Shown here one piece after another: positions 1 through 8,801 of a DNA stretch of 64,000 bases. This stretch comes from Alishewanella aestuarii B11. Lineage in GTDB: Bacteria; Pseudomonadota; Gammaproteobacteria; Enterobacterales; Alteromonadaceae. Under the pieces are notes generated by a model, which was not told the origin of the DNA, ran no database searches, and saw nothing but the letters and a program-made list of their open reading frames with translations. Both the position numbers and the translations under genes were made by a program. The stretch covers positions 1-64,000 of the forward strand of contig NZ_ALAB01000038.1 of assembly GCF_000280055.1 (NCBI RefSeq), given 5' to 3'. Positions within the stretch are counted from its first letter, which is position 1. Every line of letters begins with the position of its first letter.

Positions 1-111
1 TTCAAGGAATTGCGCGATCGCGAGTAAACGCATGCGTTTACGCGCATTTTTCTCAGCGCGGGAAAGTTTAAGAATATCTTCAGAGGTCTGATTTATAAAG
101 CTAAGATTAGA
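1..111 (-). CDS. Partial IS630-like transposase N-terminus (cut by window edge)
   Basis: The minus strand is open from the left edge to an in-frame stop at 112-114. The readable peptide has a Ser-Arg-Ala-Glu-Lys stretch followed by RKRMRLLAIAQFLE, which resembles the first helix-turn-helix region of IS630/winged-helix transposases. The only ATG in frame is at 31-33, but the similarity appears to start before it, so the gene either uses a rare start, has lost its 5' end, or is a decayed remnant. Only about 37 codons are visible, so the family call rests on memory of the motif. No terminal inverted repeat could be identified. Confidence 0.4.
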
Positions 112-259
112 CTAATTCGGCTAGCATAATTAGAACAGAAAATCAGATGGAATGGTATTAACCAGCATTGCAGCGCTCAGAGCAGCATGCTAAGGTGCAG
201 TTTAATCGCACATAATGTATGTTTTGTATGCACTTGAATAATGCTTTGCAGTTTTCTGC
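112..259. other. Non-coding stretch left of the tRNA-Trp promoter
   Basis: This is AT-rich sequence between the transposase-like fragment and the tRNA promoter. A minus-strand frame of 60 codons crosses 158-340, but it runs through the tRNA and resembles nothing recognisable. No repeat, hairpin or RNA gene was seen here. Confidence 0.5.
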
Positions 260-287
260 TTTACCTTTGTTGGCTTCTTTGTATAAT
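260..287 (+). promoter_or_regulatory. Sigma-70 promoter for tRNA-Trp
   Basis: A perfect TATAAT lies at 282-287, with TTTACC at 260-265 as the -35 element (4 of 6 to consensus) and a 16-bp spacer. Transcription would begin at about 294, a few bases before the mature tRNA, as expected for a solitary tRNA gene. The same transcript could continue into holD. Confidence 0.7.
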
Positions 288-302
288 GGCGACTCCAACG
301 CT

Positions 303-379
303 AGGGGCATAGTTCCAATTGGTAGAACAGCGGTCTCCAAAACCGATGGTTGGGGGTTCGAATCCCTCTGCCCCTGCCA
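303..379 (+). tRNA. trpT: tRNA-Trp (anticodon CCA)
   Basis: All cloverleaf parts can be drawn. The acceptor stem AGGGGCA pairs with TGCCCCT over 7 bp, the anticodon loop is CTCCAAA with anticodon CCA, the T-loop is TTCGAAT, and CCA is encoded at 377-379. The discriminator base is G, as usual for tRNA-Trp. It is very similar to the E. coli tRNA-Trp as I remember it, with one extra base in the D-loop giving 77 nt. It is followed after only nine bases by the holD start codon. Confidence 0.95.
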
Positions 380-388
380 CTTCCTGAT

Positions 389-700
389 ATGACAAATCTT
401 AATTCAACTCAATATTTACTGTTACAGCAACTCGGTATCAAGCCATTGCAACCGAAGCAAGGTTTTTTCGCTATGCCGGAAAAGGCTCTGCCATCAGCTG
501 CTGAACGCTTGAGTGGCCAGCTAGTTGCTGATCTGGAAACCTGTCTGACGCTGACCTCTTTGCAAGGTTACCGCATAGCGGTGCAACAGAATGCGTTTAG
601 CGTGCAGCAGCAACAATTACTGCTCGATCCCCAGTTACAATTTACTCCTCAACAAAAACGTGCGCTCTGGACACTGCTGGGTGATTATATCAATGACTGA
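389..700 (+). CDS. holD: DNA polymerase III psi subunit (HolD)
   Basis: HolD (psi) links the clamp-loader gamma/tau complex to chi and SSB at the replication fork. The 103-residue product begins MTNLNSTQYLLLQQLGIKPL, matching the family's LQQLGI-type N-terminus, and is shorter than E. coli HolD (137 aa). The placement before rimI matches the conserved holD-rimI pair. The open frame extends upstream to 350, but that start lies inside tRNA-Trp, so the ATG at 389 is preferred. It has no evident Shine-Dalgarno sequence and sits nine bases after the tRNA CCA end. The stop overlaps the rimI start, which suggests coupling. HolD is poorly conserved, so identity depends partly on context. Confidence 0.8.
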   Translation: MTNLNSTQYLLLQQLGIKPLQPKQGFFAMPEKALPSAAERLSGQLVADLETCLTLTSLQGYRIAVQQNAFSVQQQQLLLDPQLQFTPQQKRALWTLLGDYIND

Positions 701-1133
701 GATCCGCCCGTTAGAGCCTAAACAGATAGCCGAGCTTTATCTGATTGAACAAGCTGCCAATCCTTATCCCTGGTCAGAGAAGGTATTTGCCTCTTGCTTT
801 GGCGAGCGCTATTTTAGTTTTGGTATCTATCTGCAAGAACAATTAAAGGGTTTCTATTTTGGCCAGCATATCGCTGTCGAAGCGCAACTGTTTAATATCT
901 GTGTGCGGGTAGATGCGCAAGGGCAGGGGCTGGGGGCTCAGTTGTTGCAGCATTTTATCGCTCAGTGCCAGCAACGTCAGGTACTGGATGCCTGGCTGGA
1001 AGTGCGTGAATCAGCAAAGCATGCCATTCTGTTGTATCAAAAGTATGGTTTTATTGAAACCGGCCGCCGCGCCAACTATTACGTTAATGCCGCAGGTCGT
1101 GAAGCCGCCGTTTTAATGGCATTACCGCTGTAA
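693..1133 (+). CDS. rimI: Ribosomal protein S18 alanine N-acetyltransferase (RimI)
   Basis: RimI is a GNAT-fold enzyme that transfers an acetyl group from acetyl-CoA to the N-terminal alanine of ribosomal protein S18. The 146-residue product has the GNAT pyrophosphate-binding signature as RVDAQGQGLGAQLL near residues 71-84 and a C-terminal YQKYGFIETGRR stretch typical of RimI. The ATG at 693 lies inside the last codons of holD, so the two genes overlap and are likely co-translated. A longer frame from 591 would run through holD and lacks family similarity there. Length agrees with E. coli RimI (148 aa). Confidence 0.92.
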   Translation: MTEIRPLEPKQIAELYLIEQAANPYPWSEKVFASCFGERYFSFGIYLQEQLKGFYFGQHIAVEAQLFNICVRVDAQGQGLGAQLLQHFIAQCQQRQVLDAWLEVRESAKHAILLYQKYGFIETGRRANYYVNAAGREAAVLMALPL

Positions 1134-1176
1134 CATCTGCTTGCTGTTCAAGATGCTGTGAGTGAGCCGTTACGGC

Positions 1177-1185
1177 TGCTATAAT
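1177..1185 (+). promoter_or_regulatory. Extended -10 promoter before prfC
   Basis: TGCTATAAT at 1177-1185 is a TGn-extended perfect -10 hexamer. No convincing -35 hexamer is placed upstream, which extended -10 promoters can tolerate. It would give a leader of about 55 nt before the prfC ATG. An imperfect inverted repeat, AGCCGTTACGGCT, lies just upstream at 1165-1177. Confidence 0.55.
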
Positions 1186-1245
1186 AGCCGGCATTTACCA
1201 ATACAGCTGCGACAAAAGTTCTCAGCGCTATTAGTTACGGAAATT

Positions 1246-2832
1246 ATGACCAATCAAGCCTTTATTGCGGAAGTCGACAGCCGCAGAACCTTCGCTATTA
1301 TCTCGCACCCGGATGCCGGTAAGACCACTATCACCGAAAAGGTGTTGTTATTCGGGCAACTTATCCAAAAAGCCGGTACCGTTAAAGGCAAAAAATCCGG
1401 CCAGTATGCCACCTCGGACTGGATGGAGATGGAAAAAGAGCGGGGCATCTCGGTTACCACCTCAGTGATGCAGTTTCCTTATAAAGACTGTCTGGTTAAC
1501 CTGCTGGACACCCCCGGTCACGAGGATTTCTCGGAAGATACCTACCGCACCCTGACCGCCGTAGACTCTTGCTTAATGGTAATCGACGGCGCCAAAGGTG
1601 TTGAAGATCGGACCATCAAGCTGATGGAAGTTACCCGGCTACGTGATACACCTATTCTGACCTTTATGAATAAAATGGACCGGGATATCCGCGATCCGGT
1701 TGATTTACTCGATGAAGTGGAAAGCGTATTGAAAATCGCCTGCGCCCCTATTACCTGGCCTATTGGTTCGGGTAAGGAATTTAAGGGCGTTTACCATATC
1801 CTACGCGATGAGGTGATTTTTTATAAATCGGGTTTTGGCCATACCATTCAGGATGTCGATATCATCAAAGGTATTGATAACCCTGAGTTAGATCAACGTC
1901 TTGGCTATTTCGCGCAACAATTGCGGGACGAAATGGAGCTGGTGCAGGGCGCCAGTCATGAATTTGACCGCGAGTTATTTTTAAAAGGTGAGTTAACACC
2001 GGTATTCTTCGGTACGGCGCTGGGTAACTTTGGTGTCGATCATATGCTGGATGGGCTGACTGACTGGGCTCCGGCACCCCAGGCGCGTGAAACCACCAGT
2101 CGTAAGGTTGAGCCAACAGAGAGTGGCTTTAGCGGTTTTGTGTTTAAGATCCAGGCGAATATGGATCCGAAGCACCGCGACCGCGTCGCCTTCCTGCGTA
2201 TCGTGTCGGGCAAGTATGAAAAAGGTATGAAAGTTCGGCACGTCCGTATTGGCAAAGACATTTTGATCCCGCAAGCCTTAACCTTCCTCGCCGGCGACCG
2301 CGAGCATCTGGAAGAGGCCTATCCCGGCGATATTATCGGTTTGCATAACCATGGTACGATCAAAATTGGTGATACCTTTACCACAGGCGAGGATATGCAG
2401 TTTACCGGTATCCCGAATTTTGCACCGGAATTGTTCCGCCGCATCCGGCTGCGTGATCCGCTGAAACAAAAGCAATTATTAAAAGGCCTGGTACAGCTGT
2501 CAGAAGAAGGCGCTGTGCAGGTTTTCCGGCCACTGGACAATAACGACCTGATTGTTGGTGCCGTTGGCGTACTGCAGTTTGACGTGGTGGTGCATCGCTT
2601 AAAATCAGAATATAACGTTGATGCCTTGTACGAGAGCGTCAACGTCAGCACGGCGCGCTGGGTTTATTGCGATGATGCCAAAGCGCTGCAGGAATTCCAG
2701 AACAAAGCCAGCACTAACCTGGCATTGGATGGTGGCGATAGCCTGACCTATATTGCACCGACCATGGTTAACCTTAACCTGGCGATGGAGCGTTATCCGA
2801 AGATCAAATTCTTCAAAACCCGTGAACACTAA
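1246..2832 (+). CDS. prfC: Peptide chain release factor 3
   Basis: RF3 is a translational GTPase that removes RF1/RF2 from the ribosome after peptide release. The product has 528 residues (E. coli RF3 has 529). The P-loop is SHPDAGKTT near residues 20-28, the switch region carries [13 protein letters not shown]3 is [14 protein letters not shown], and G4 is NKMDRD. The frame is open from 1162, but the family begins near [18 protein letters not shown], so the ATG at 1246 is chosen. argS follows after 11 bases, suggesting a shared transcript. Confidence 0.97.
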   Translation: MTNQAFIAEVDSRRTFAIISHPDAGKTTITEKVLLFGQLIQKAGTVKGKKSGQYATSDWMEMEKERGISVTTSVMQFPYKDCLVNLLDTPGHEDFSEDTYRTLTAVDSCLMVIDGAKGVEDRTIKLMEVTRLRDTPILTFMNKMDRDIRDPVDLLDEVESVLKIACAPITWPIGSGKEFKGVYHILRDEVIFYKSGFGHTIQDVDIIKGIDNPELDQRLGYFAQQLRDEMELVQGASHEFDRELFLKGELTPVFFGTALGNFGVDHMLDGLTDWAPAPQARETTSRKVEPTESGFSGFVFKIQANMDPKHRDRVAFLRIVSGKYEKGMKVRHVRIGKDILIPQALTFLAGDREHLEEAYPGDIIGLHNHGTIKIGDTFTTGEDMQFTGIPNFAPELFRRIRLRDPLKQKQLLKGLVQLSEEGAVQVFRPLDNNDLIVGAVGVLQFDVVVHRLKSEYNVDALYESVNVSTARWVYCDDAKALQEFQNKASTNLALDGGDSLTYIAPTMVNLNLAMERYPKIKFFKTREH

Positions 2833-2843
2833 CAGGTTAAGTA

Positions 2844-4583
2844 ATGAATATTAAACAGCTTTTAGCCAATAAAACTCAGGACGCCTTTATTAAGTTAGGC
2901 TTGCCGGCTGAGACCAATCCGGCAGTGACGCAAAGCACCCGGCCGGAATTTGGTGACTACCAGATCAATGGCGCGATGAGCGCCGCTAAACAGTTAAAAA
3001 CCAACCCACGCCAGTTGGCTGAGCAACTGGTTGCCTTGTTAGCCCTGGATGACCTGGCCAGCAAGGTTGAGATCGCGGGGCCTGGCTTTATTAATGTGAC
3101 CTTAAAGCCCGAGTGGCTGGCCGGCGAATTAGCCAAAGCCGCCAGTGATGCCCGCCTGGGCGTCAGCGCGAATCCGCAACCACAAACCGTAGTGGTGGAT
3201 TACTCGGCACCAAACCTGGCGAAGGAAATGCACGTCGGTCATTTGCGTTCGACCATTATCGGCGATGCCGTGGTTCGTACCCTGGAGTTCTGGGGTGATA
3301 AAGTGATCCGGCAAAACCATATGGGGGATTGGGGCACCCAGTTCGGGATGCTGATCGCGCATCTGGAAGATAAACTGGCCGAGGGCGTGGATCTGGAAAG
3401 CGTCGCACTGGCCGATCTGGAGGACTTCTACCGTCAGGCGAAAAAGCGTTTTGATGATGAAGCCGGCTTTGCCGATAAATCCCGTGACTATGTGGTGAAA
3501 CTGCAAAGCGGGAATGCACATTGTCAAAAACTGTGGCAACTCTTTATCGATACCTCGGTTAAGCACAGCAATGAAGTGTATCAGAAGCTAAATGTAACGC
3601 TGACTGATGCCGATATCAAACCGGAAAGCGCCTACAACCCGATGCTACAGCCGATTGTTGATCAACTGGTTGCAGCTGGCATTGCGGTTGAAGATCAGGG
3701 CGCGCTGGTGGTGTTTTTAAGCGAGCTGGCCGATAAAGAAGGCAAGCCATCGCCCTTTATTATTCAGAAAACCGGCGGTGGTTTCCTCTATGCCACCACC
3801 GATTTAGCTGCGTGTCAGTATCGTAGCCATCAGCTGGCGGCGGACCGGATTATTATCTTTACCGATGCCCGCCAGGCGCTGCATTTTAAGCAAGTTGAAC
3901 TAACGGCCCGTAAAGCCGGTTTACTGCGTGCCGACACCGCTTATGATCATTGCCCGTTTGGTACCATGATGGGCGAAGATGGTAAGCCGTTTAAAACCCG
4001 TACCGGCGGCACAGTTAAGCTGGCTGAACTGCTGGAAGAGGCAGTAGTGCGGGCGGACGCGGTGGTGCGGGAAAAATCCAGCGAGCTGTCGGAGCAAGAG
4101 ATCGCCGAGATCGCGCGTAAAGTGGGGATTGGCGCGGTGAAATTTGCCGATCTGTCGAAGAACCGCACCAGTGACTATATCTTTAGCTGGGATGCGATGC
4201 TGGCTTTTGAAGGCGCTACGGCTCCTTATCTGCAATACGCGTACACCCGGGGGCGCAGCATTTTGCGTAAAGCTGAGGTTGCAGACAGCTTCCAAGCGCC
4301 TATCGTACTGACCGCGGAGCAGGAAAGGCTGCTGGCGGTGAAAATCCTGCGCTTTGAAGAAACGCTGCAGCAGGTGATGAAGGATGCCCAGCCGAATTTA
4401 CTTTGTAGCTACCTGTACGAGCTGGCCAGTTTGTTTATGACCTTCTATGAAGCCTGCCCAATCCTGAAAGATGGCGTTGATCCTGCTGAGCGGGATAGCC
4501 GTTTAATGCTCAGTATTATCAGTGCCCGCCTGCTGGCCAAAGGCTTGGATCTGCTGGGTATTGAGGTGATGGAGCGTATGTAA
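2844..4583 (+). CDS. argS: Arginyl-tRNA synthetase
   Basis: This class I aminoacyl-tRNA synthetase charges tRNA-Arg. It has 579 residues, close to E. coli ArgRS (577). The N-terminal additional domain (about residues 1-110) precedes the HIGH motif, seen as HVGH within [20 protein letters not shown]. The KMSKS loop is not canonical, as is common in bacterial ArgRS: the region reads [17 protein letters not shown]. The C-terminal anticodon-binding domain ends with [13 protein letters not shown]. The start has an AGG-containing ribosome site in the short gap after prfC. The stop is separated from the pdxH ATG by one base. Confidence 0.97.
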   Translation: MNIKQLLANKTQDAFIKLGLPAETNPAVTQSTRPEFGDYQINGAMSAAKQLKTNPRQLAEQLVALLALDDLASKVEIAGPGFINVTLKPEWLAGELAKAASDARLGVSANPQPQTVVVDYSAPNLAKEMHVGHLRSTIIGDAVVRTLEFWGDKVIRQNHMGDWGTQFGMLIAHLEDKLAEGVDLESVALADLEDFYRQAKKRFDDEAGFADKSRDYVVKLQSGNAHCQKLWQLFIDTSVKHSNEVYQKLNVTLTDADIKPESAYNPMLQPIVDQLVAAGIAVEDQGALVVFLSELADKEGKPSPFIIQKTGGGFLYATTDLAACQYRSHQLAADRIIIFTDARQALHFKQVELTARKAGLLRADTAYDHCPFGTMMGEDGKPFKTRTGGTVKLAELLEEAVVRADAVVREKSSELSEQEIAEIARKVGIGAVKFADLSKNRTSDYIFSWDAMLAFEGATAPYLQYAYTRGRSILRKAEVADSFQAPIVLTAEQERLLAVKILRFEETLQQVMKDAQPNLLCSYLYELASLFMTFYEACPILKDGVDPAERDSRLMLSIISARLLAKGLDLLGIEVMERM

Positions 4584-4584
4584 G

Positions 4585-5223
4585 ATGAAAATTGATGATA
4601 TTCGCCGTAGTTACACCAAAGATAAGCTGGATGCGGATAATTTAGCCGCTGATCCGATAGTGCAATTTGAGCAATGGCTAAAAGATGCGATTACTGCTGA
4701 ATTGCCGGATCCGACGGCAATGTGTGTCGCAACGGTGGATGCATCAGGCCAGCCGTCGCAACGGCTGGTGCTGTTAAAAGACGTCAACAGCAGCGGTTTT
4801 ACTTTTTATACTAACCTTGGCAGCCGTAAAGCCTCTGAGCTGGCGGTTAATCCGAAGGTCAGTCTGCACTTTCCCTGGCATCCACTGGAGCGCCAGGTGA
4901 TTGTTTACGGCACCGCCGAGCGCGTACCCAGCAGTCAGGTAGTAAAATACTTTCTGTCACGACCCAAAGAAAGTCAGCTGGCGGCCTGGGCCTCAGAGCA
5001 AAGTCGGCCGATTTCGACCCGGCACGCCCTGATGCAAAAGTTTGCCGAGATAAAACATAAGTTTGAGCATGGCGAAGTGCCGTTACCCTCATTTTGGGGC
5101 GGCTTTTTGGTGAAACCGTCGAAAATAGAATTCTGGCAGGGAGGCGAACACCGCTTACACGATCGCTTTATGTATCAGCGTCAGCCAGATGGCAGCTGGC
5201 AAATTGAGAGGCTTTGTCCTTAA
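4585..5223 (+). CDS. pdxH: Pyridoxamine/pyridoxine 5'-phosphate oxidase
   Basis: PdxH oxidises pyridoxine or pyridoxamine 5'-phosphate to pyridoxal 5'-phosphate using FMN. The 212-residue product is close to the E. coli length of 218. Typical segments are visible: [20 protein letters not shown] in the FMN-binding barrel, [15 protein letters not shown], the [13 protein letters not shown] substrate/FMN region, and a C-terminal IERLCP that matches the usual RL-x-P ending. It starts one base after the argS stop, so translation is probably coupled. An intrinsic terminator lies about 40 bases past its stop, inside the following frame. Confidence 0.97.
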   Translation: MKIDDIRRSYTKDKLDADNLAADPIVQFEQWLKDAITAELPDPTAMCVATVDASGQPSQRLVLLKDVNSSGFTFYTNLGSRKASELAVNPKVSLHFPWHPLERQVIVYGTAERVPSSQVVKYFLSRPKESQLAAWASEQSRPISTRHALMQKFAEIKHKFEHGEVPLPSFWGGFLVKPSKIEFWQGGEHRLHDRFMYQRQPDGSWQIERLCP

Positions 5224-5230
5224 TTAAGCC

Positions 5231-6061
5231 ATGGCCTCATTTAGTTCTGCAACAATTAACCCAAGCCGCCTGCCATCAGGCGGCTTGGCGCTTTTTGATA
5301 CCCACTGTCACCTCGATTTACCACAACTGGCACCACAGCAGCAGGAGCATTGGCAGCAGGCAGAGTTGGCCGGTGTCAGAGCACTACTGATCCCGGCGGT
5401 CTCGGCTGCAGCCTGGCCTGACTTACTGCAATTACGGGCCACAGAACCGGCCTGGCAAATTGCGCTGGGGATACATCCCTGGTGGGCGGCGCAGCATAAC
5501 TTGCAGCATGTGATACAGCTGGCTGACTTACTGGAACAACACCGCGGGCAGGTAGCTGCGATAGGTGAAATTGGCCTTGATTTTGCGCTGGATAGCGACA
5601 CCTTCGAGCTGCAGCAGCAGCTATTTAGTGCCCAACTGACGTTGGCTAACCGCCTGGATCTGCCGGTGATCCTGCATCATCGCAAAAGTCAGGTGCAACT
5701 GCTGGCGGAGTTAAAACGGCAACGTTTTGCCGCTGGCGGCATCCTGCATGCATTTTCAGGCAGTTATGCGCAGGGGATGGCCTTTATCGAGCAGGGTTTT
5801 AAACTGGGTATCGGTGGCACTATCACTTACGAGCGTGCGGAGAAAACCCGTAAAGCGGTATCAAAGCTGCCGCTTGCGGCCTTAGTGCTAGAGACGGATG
5901 CACCGGCAATGCCGCTGTCTGGCTTTCAGGGGCAAACCAATACGCCGGCACAATTACGACGGGTGTTTGAAAGCTTATGTAATTTGCGGCCAGAGCCACC
6001 AGAGCATCTTGCTACGGCGCTATGGCAGAATAGCCTGACAGTGCTGAGATTAAGCCGCTGA
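5231..6061 (+). CDS. TatD-family metal-dependent hydrolase (YjjV-like)
   Basis: TatD-family proteins are amidohydrolase-fold metal-dependent deoxyribonucleases. The metal ligands are present: DTHCHLD near residue 23, GEIGLDF, ILHHRK, ILHAFSG and LETDAP. It resembles E. coli YjjV more than TatD, including the ending on PLSGFQGQTNTPAQLRRVF. The ATG at 5231 has no clear ribosome site, and the first 20 codons contain a strong terminator hairpin (5261-5296). A TTG at 5285 immediately before ALFDTHCH would match the family's N-terminus better. The start is therefore uncertain. Confidence 0.9.
   Translation: MASFSSATINPSRLPSGGLALFDTHCHLDLPQLAPQQQEHWQQAELAGVRALLIPAVSAAAWPDLLQLRATEPAWQIALGIHPWWAAQHNLQHVIQLADLLEQHRGQVAAIGEIGLDFALDSDTFELQQQLFSAQLTLANRLDLPVILHHRKSQVQLLAELKRQRFAAGGILHAFSGSYAQGMAFIEQGFKLGIGGTITYERAEKTRKAVSKLPLAALVLETDAPAMPLSGFQGQTNTPAQLRRVFESLCNLRPEPPEHLATALWQNSLTVLRLSR
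5261..5296 (+). terminator. Intrinsic terminator of argS-pdxH, inside the tatD frame
   Basis: A perfect 12-bp stem (CCAAGCCGCCTG with CAGGCGGCTTGG) closes a 4-base CCAT loop and is followed by CGCTTTTT. It is placed as the pdxH terminator, yet lies within codons 11-22 of the tatD frame as drawn from 5231. Confidence 0.8.
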
Positions 6062-6070
6062 GACGGTAAC

Positions 6071-6667
6071 TCAGGTTTGCTGCTTGACCGGCAGCTGACG
6101 ATAGCGGCTGGTCAGACGGTAAAAGCTGCGTTTTAACAACATGCCGATGGCGGCAGTCAACAAAAACAGTCCCAGCATCTGTTGCATCAGTTGTTGCCAG
6201 AAATCATAACCCGGGAACAGGTTTTTATCATGTAACAGGCTCACCTTAATGTAGCCGAGCAATTGTTGATTAACCCGGATTTCTTCTACCATTGGGATCA
6301 AAGGTAATGCCTGATCCGGGCTATACAGTAAACGCGCCGGCGTATTAGCTTCAGACCAGCTCAGGCGCACACCGTTGGCATCGTAAACCACCACATCATG
6401 CAGAAACGGATTTTCTGCAATATGTTGTGTCAGTTGCTGCAAGCCTTCCAGCTGATCATTTTCCAGTAAGTAGCCGGCGGTATGAGACAGCGCACTCAGC
6501 GTCTCACGCATCAGCAGCTGGTTTTGCTGCTGTAGTACCTGCTGTCCTTCCGCCCGGGCACTACTCCAGCTGTGTAGAATAAACCAGATCCCAAGTACAG
6601 CCAGCGCCAGCTGTAGCAACGTAATAACACTTGAAGAAGGGTTAGCGGATAAGCTATGGTGCTGCAT
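6071..6667 (-). CDS. YtjB/Smp-like inner-membrane protein
   Basis: The product (198 residues from the ATG at 6667) has one N-terminal membrane segment (VITLLQLALAVLGIWFIL), a periplasmic region of about 110 residues, and a second membrane segment (LMQQMLGLFLLTAAIGMLL) near the C-terminus. This is the layout of the SMP_2 family typified by E. coli YtjB, also encoded divergently from serB. The molecular role is unknown. The frame is open to 6730, but the extra 21 residues are not family-like. The upstream region holds the periodic repeat shared with serB. Confidence 0.78.
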   Translation of the reverse strand: MQHHSLSANPSSSVITLLQLALAVLGIWFILHSWSSARAEGQQVLQQQNQLLMRETLSALSHTAGYLLENDQLEGLQQLTQHIAENPFLHDVVVYDANGVRLSWSEANTPARLLYSPDQALPLIPMVEEIRVNQQLLGYIKVSLLHDKNLFPGYDFWQQLMQQMLGLFLLTAAIGMLLKRSFYRLTSRYRQLPVKQQT

Positions 6668-6730
6668 ATTTCTTAACGACAATACCGGTTTGCCTGAATA
6701 GGCGCTAGGATGCCATGCCTGTTGCCCCAA

Positions 6731-6780
6731 GTACAGAAAAGTAAAGATATGTACAGATAAGCACAGATACGTACAGATTT
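6731..6780. repeat. Five 10-bp tandem units, GTACAGATAN type
   Basis: Five successive decamers fill 6731-6780 without gaps. Each starts G-T/C-A and most contain ACAGA; the third is GTACAGATAA and the fifth GTACAGATTT. The period equals about one helical turn. The block lies between the divergent starts of ytjB (6667) and serB (6886). A related but differently spaced block follows at 6830-6885. Confidence 0.85.
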
Positions 6781-6829
6781 AACCGTTTTGTCTGCTAAGG
6801 CGAATGGTTGTCACAGCGCAATAGCTAAA

Positions 6830-6885
6830 GTTCAGACAATACAGCACAGATAATAAAGTACAGACAGTAAAATACAGGATTTAAC
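6830..6885. repeat. Four 14-bp tandem units of the same core, ending at the serB start
   Basis: Copies begin at 6830, 6844, 6858 and 6872. The second reads GCACAGATAATAAA and the third GTACAGACAGTAAA. They share the TACAGA core with the decamers at 6731-6780. The last copy supplies the AGGA ribosome site and ends directly before the serB TTG codon. Confidence 0.8.
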
Positions 6886-7899
6886 TTGAACTCATCAGTA
6901 CAGCCCAATCCGTTCAATGATCTCGCGCCACTGCAGTTAGTTACAGCCTATGGTGGGCAGTGTCACCTTAACTGGCATGCCGGTCAGTTTAGCGAGGTGA
7001 AAGTAGCAGACCTTAAACCCGACTTGCCGGTACTGCTTTGTTTTGGCCGTGACTTCAGCTGGCAGCTGCTTAGCACCCTGGCGCAGGCACTTGCCTTACC
7101 ATCAGGTGGCTATACGCTTAGCCAGAGTAAGCCGCATCCGGCGCTGCCGGCAGCACTGCGGTTACACCTGCCTTTGACTTATCAGCCAACGCCGGCGTTA
7201 CTCAGTCGTTTAGCCCTTGATCACGACTGTCAGCTGGTTTATCTGGCGCAGCAGCCGACGTTACGCAAACCTGGTTTGCTGGTGATGGACATGGATTCTA
7301 CGGCGATTGAAATTGAATGTATCGATGAAATTGCCGCTCTGGCGGGTGTCGGTGAGCAAGTGGCTGCGATAACGGCCCGCGCAATGAACGGCGAGCTGGA
7401 TTTTGCGCAAAGTCTGTTAGCGCGGGTTAAGGCCTTAGCCGGTGCGCCAGAGTCGGTATTAGCCGCTGTATTACAAACACTGCCGTTAATGCCGGGCTTA
7501 ACGGAGTTGGTGCAGCAACTTAGACAGCATCAGTGGCAGCTTGCCATTGCCTCCGGTGGTTTTACCTATTTTACCGAGGCGCTACAGCAGCGGCTTGGCC
7601 TGAGTGCGACCTTTGCTAACCAGCTGGAAATCGTTGACGGTAAATTAACCGGCCGGGTGCTTGGCAATATTGTTGATGCGAAACGCAAAGCTGAAGTTGT
7701 GACTGAACTGGCGCAGCGTTATCAGATAGCGCCATCGCAGACCGTTGCTATTGGTGATGGCGCCAATGATTTACCGATGTTGGCCGAGGCTGCGCTAGGC
7801 GTCGCTTTTCATGCTAAGCCGAAGGTGCAGGTGGTGGCAAAGGCGGCGATTACTACAGGTTCCTTATTACAACTGCTGTATCTGTTGGATTGTCCGTGA
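6886..7899 (+). CDS. serB: Phosphoserine phosphatase
   Basis: SerB performs the last step of serine synthesis, hydrolysing phosphoserine. The 337-residue product has an N-terminal ACT-like region and a C-terminal HAD phosphatase domain. The catalytic DMDST motif is at residues 135-139, followed by the cap region EIECIDEIAALAGVG, the motif II serine in IASGGFTYF, and GDGANDLPML as the acidic motif. The start is TTG at 6886, with AGGA six bases upstream in the last repeat unit. The stop overlaps the likely GTG start of the next gene. ytjB lies divergently upstream, as in E. coli. Confidence 0.97.
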   Translation: MNSSVQPNPFNDLAPLQLVTAYGGQCHLNWHAGQFSEVKVADLKPDLPVLLCFGRDFSWQLLSTLAQALALPSGGYTLSQSKPHPALPAALRLHLPLTYQPTPALLSRLALDHDCQLVYLAQQPTLRKPGLLVMDMDSTAIEIECIDEIAALAGVGEQVAAITARAMNGELDFAQSLLARVKALAGAPESVLAAVLQTLPLMPGLTELVQQLRQHQWQLAIASGGFTYFTEALQQRLGLSATFANQLEIVDGKLTGRVLGNIVDAKRKAEVVTELAQRYQIAPSQTVAIGDGANDLPMLAEAALGVAFHAKPKVQVVAKAAITTGSLLQLLYLLDCP

Positions 7900-8801
7900 A
7901 CCATCAGCAAAGCTCGCTGTTTCTTGAGCTGCCACCTTACCGCTTGCATCTGCGGCAGCTACAGCCGCTAGCGACGCCTCTGGCGCCGGTATTATATCTG
8001 CACGGTGCGGTAGAGAATGGCCGGATTTTTTACAGCCAGAACGGTAAAGGCCTGGCTTGCTTTCTGGCGGAGCAGGGGTTTATTGGTTACGCCGCTGACT
8101 TTGCTGGTCGGGGCTTGTCACAGCCGAGCTTAGCTGAAGGCTTGCAGCAGGATCAACAACAAATGATTTGCCGGGATATACCGGCGCTGCTGAATTACGT
8201 TTACCAGCAACATCAGCAGAAAGTCATTCTGATTTGCCACTCCTGGGCCGGCGTGCTGGCCGCGGCCAGTCTGGCGCGATTTCCTGAGCTGGTGGACAAA
8301 GTGCTGGCTAAGGTCTGTTTTGGTACCAAAAGAGTGATTAGTGTGAACAGCCTGGCGCGAAAATTAAAAATCGACCTGTGTTGGAACACCCTGGCGCCCT
8401 GGCTGGGGCAGCGCTATGGTTATGTGCCCGCTAAACGCTGGCGTTTTGGCGCTGACGATGAACCCACGCAGTTCCTGTGTGATACCGTACGCTGGATCAA
8501 GGGCGCTCCCTTTGTTGATTGCAGTGATGGTTTTGACTATCAGGCTGCCTGTCAGCAGCTAAACTGGCCGCCGCTGTGGCATTTTGCGGCGGAACATGAC
8601 CAGCTACTCGGGCATCCGCAGGATGTGCAGGCTTTTATGCGGGAGGCGGCTCAGTCAGAGGGGCGCTATACCTTGCTAAGCCAAGCGAATGGCTATCTGC
8701 ACCCTTATGATCATATTTCGATGCTGACTGCCGCGGCTGCTAAAGAAGAACATTTTACAGAGTTGGTAAACTGGCTCGTTCAGTTAGTGACTGCAGAATA
8801 A
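7896..8801 (+). CDS. Alpha/beta-fold hydrolase
   Basis: The roughly 300-residue product has the alpha/beta hydrolase fold. The oxyanion-hole region is LYLHGAVENGRIFY, the nucleophile elbow is CHSWAG (Ser with small flanking residues), an acid is likely in AAEHDQLLG, and a C-terminal histidine occurs in HPYDHISML. Substrate is unknown. A GTG at 7896 overlaps the serB TGA, making translational coupling likely; a TTG two codons earlier is also possible. Its 3' end overlaps the convergent PilZ-protein gene by 47 bases. No signal peptide, so the enzyme should be cytoplasmic. Confidence 0.85.
   Translation: MNHQQSSLFLELPPYRLHLRQLQPLATPLAPVLYLHGAVENGRIFYSQNGKGLACFLAEQGFIGYAADFAGRGLSQPSLAEGLQQDQQQMICRDIPALLNYVYQQHQQKVILICHSWAGVLAAASLARFPELVDKVLAKVCFGTKRVISVNSLARKLKIDLCWNTLAPWLGQRYGYVPAKRWRFGADDEPTQFLCDTVRWIKGAPFVDCSDGFDYQAACQQLNWPPLWHFAAEHDQLLGHPQDVQAFMREAAQSEGRYTLLSQANGYLHPYDHISMLTAAAAKEEHFTELVNWLVQLVTAE

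Noticed and set aside
158-340. 60-codon minus-strand frame left of and into tRNA-Trp
   Set aside because: It crosses the tRNA gene and its promoter and has no recognisable features.
350-388. Upstream in-frame extension of holD (start at 350)
   Set aside because: It lies within the mature tRNA-Trp, encodes a low-complexity Pro/Leu stretch, and does not match the HolD family.
6731-6885. CRISPR-like array
   Set aside because: The units are only 10 or 14 bp and contiguous; there are no spacers or cas genes nearby.
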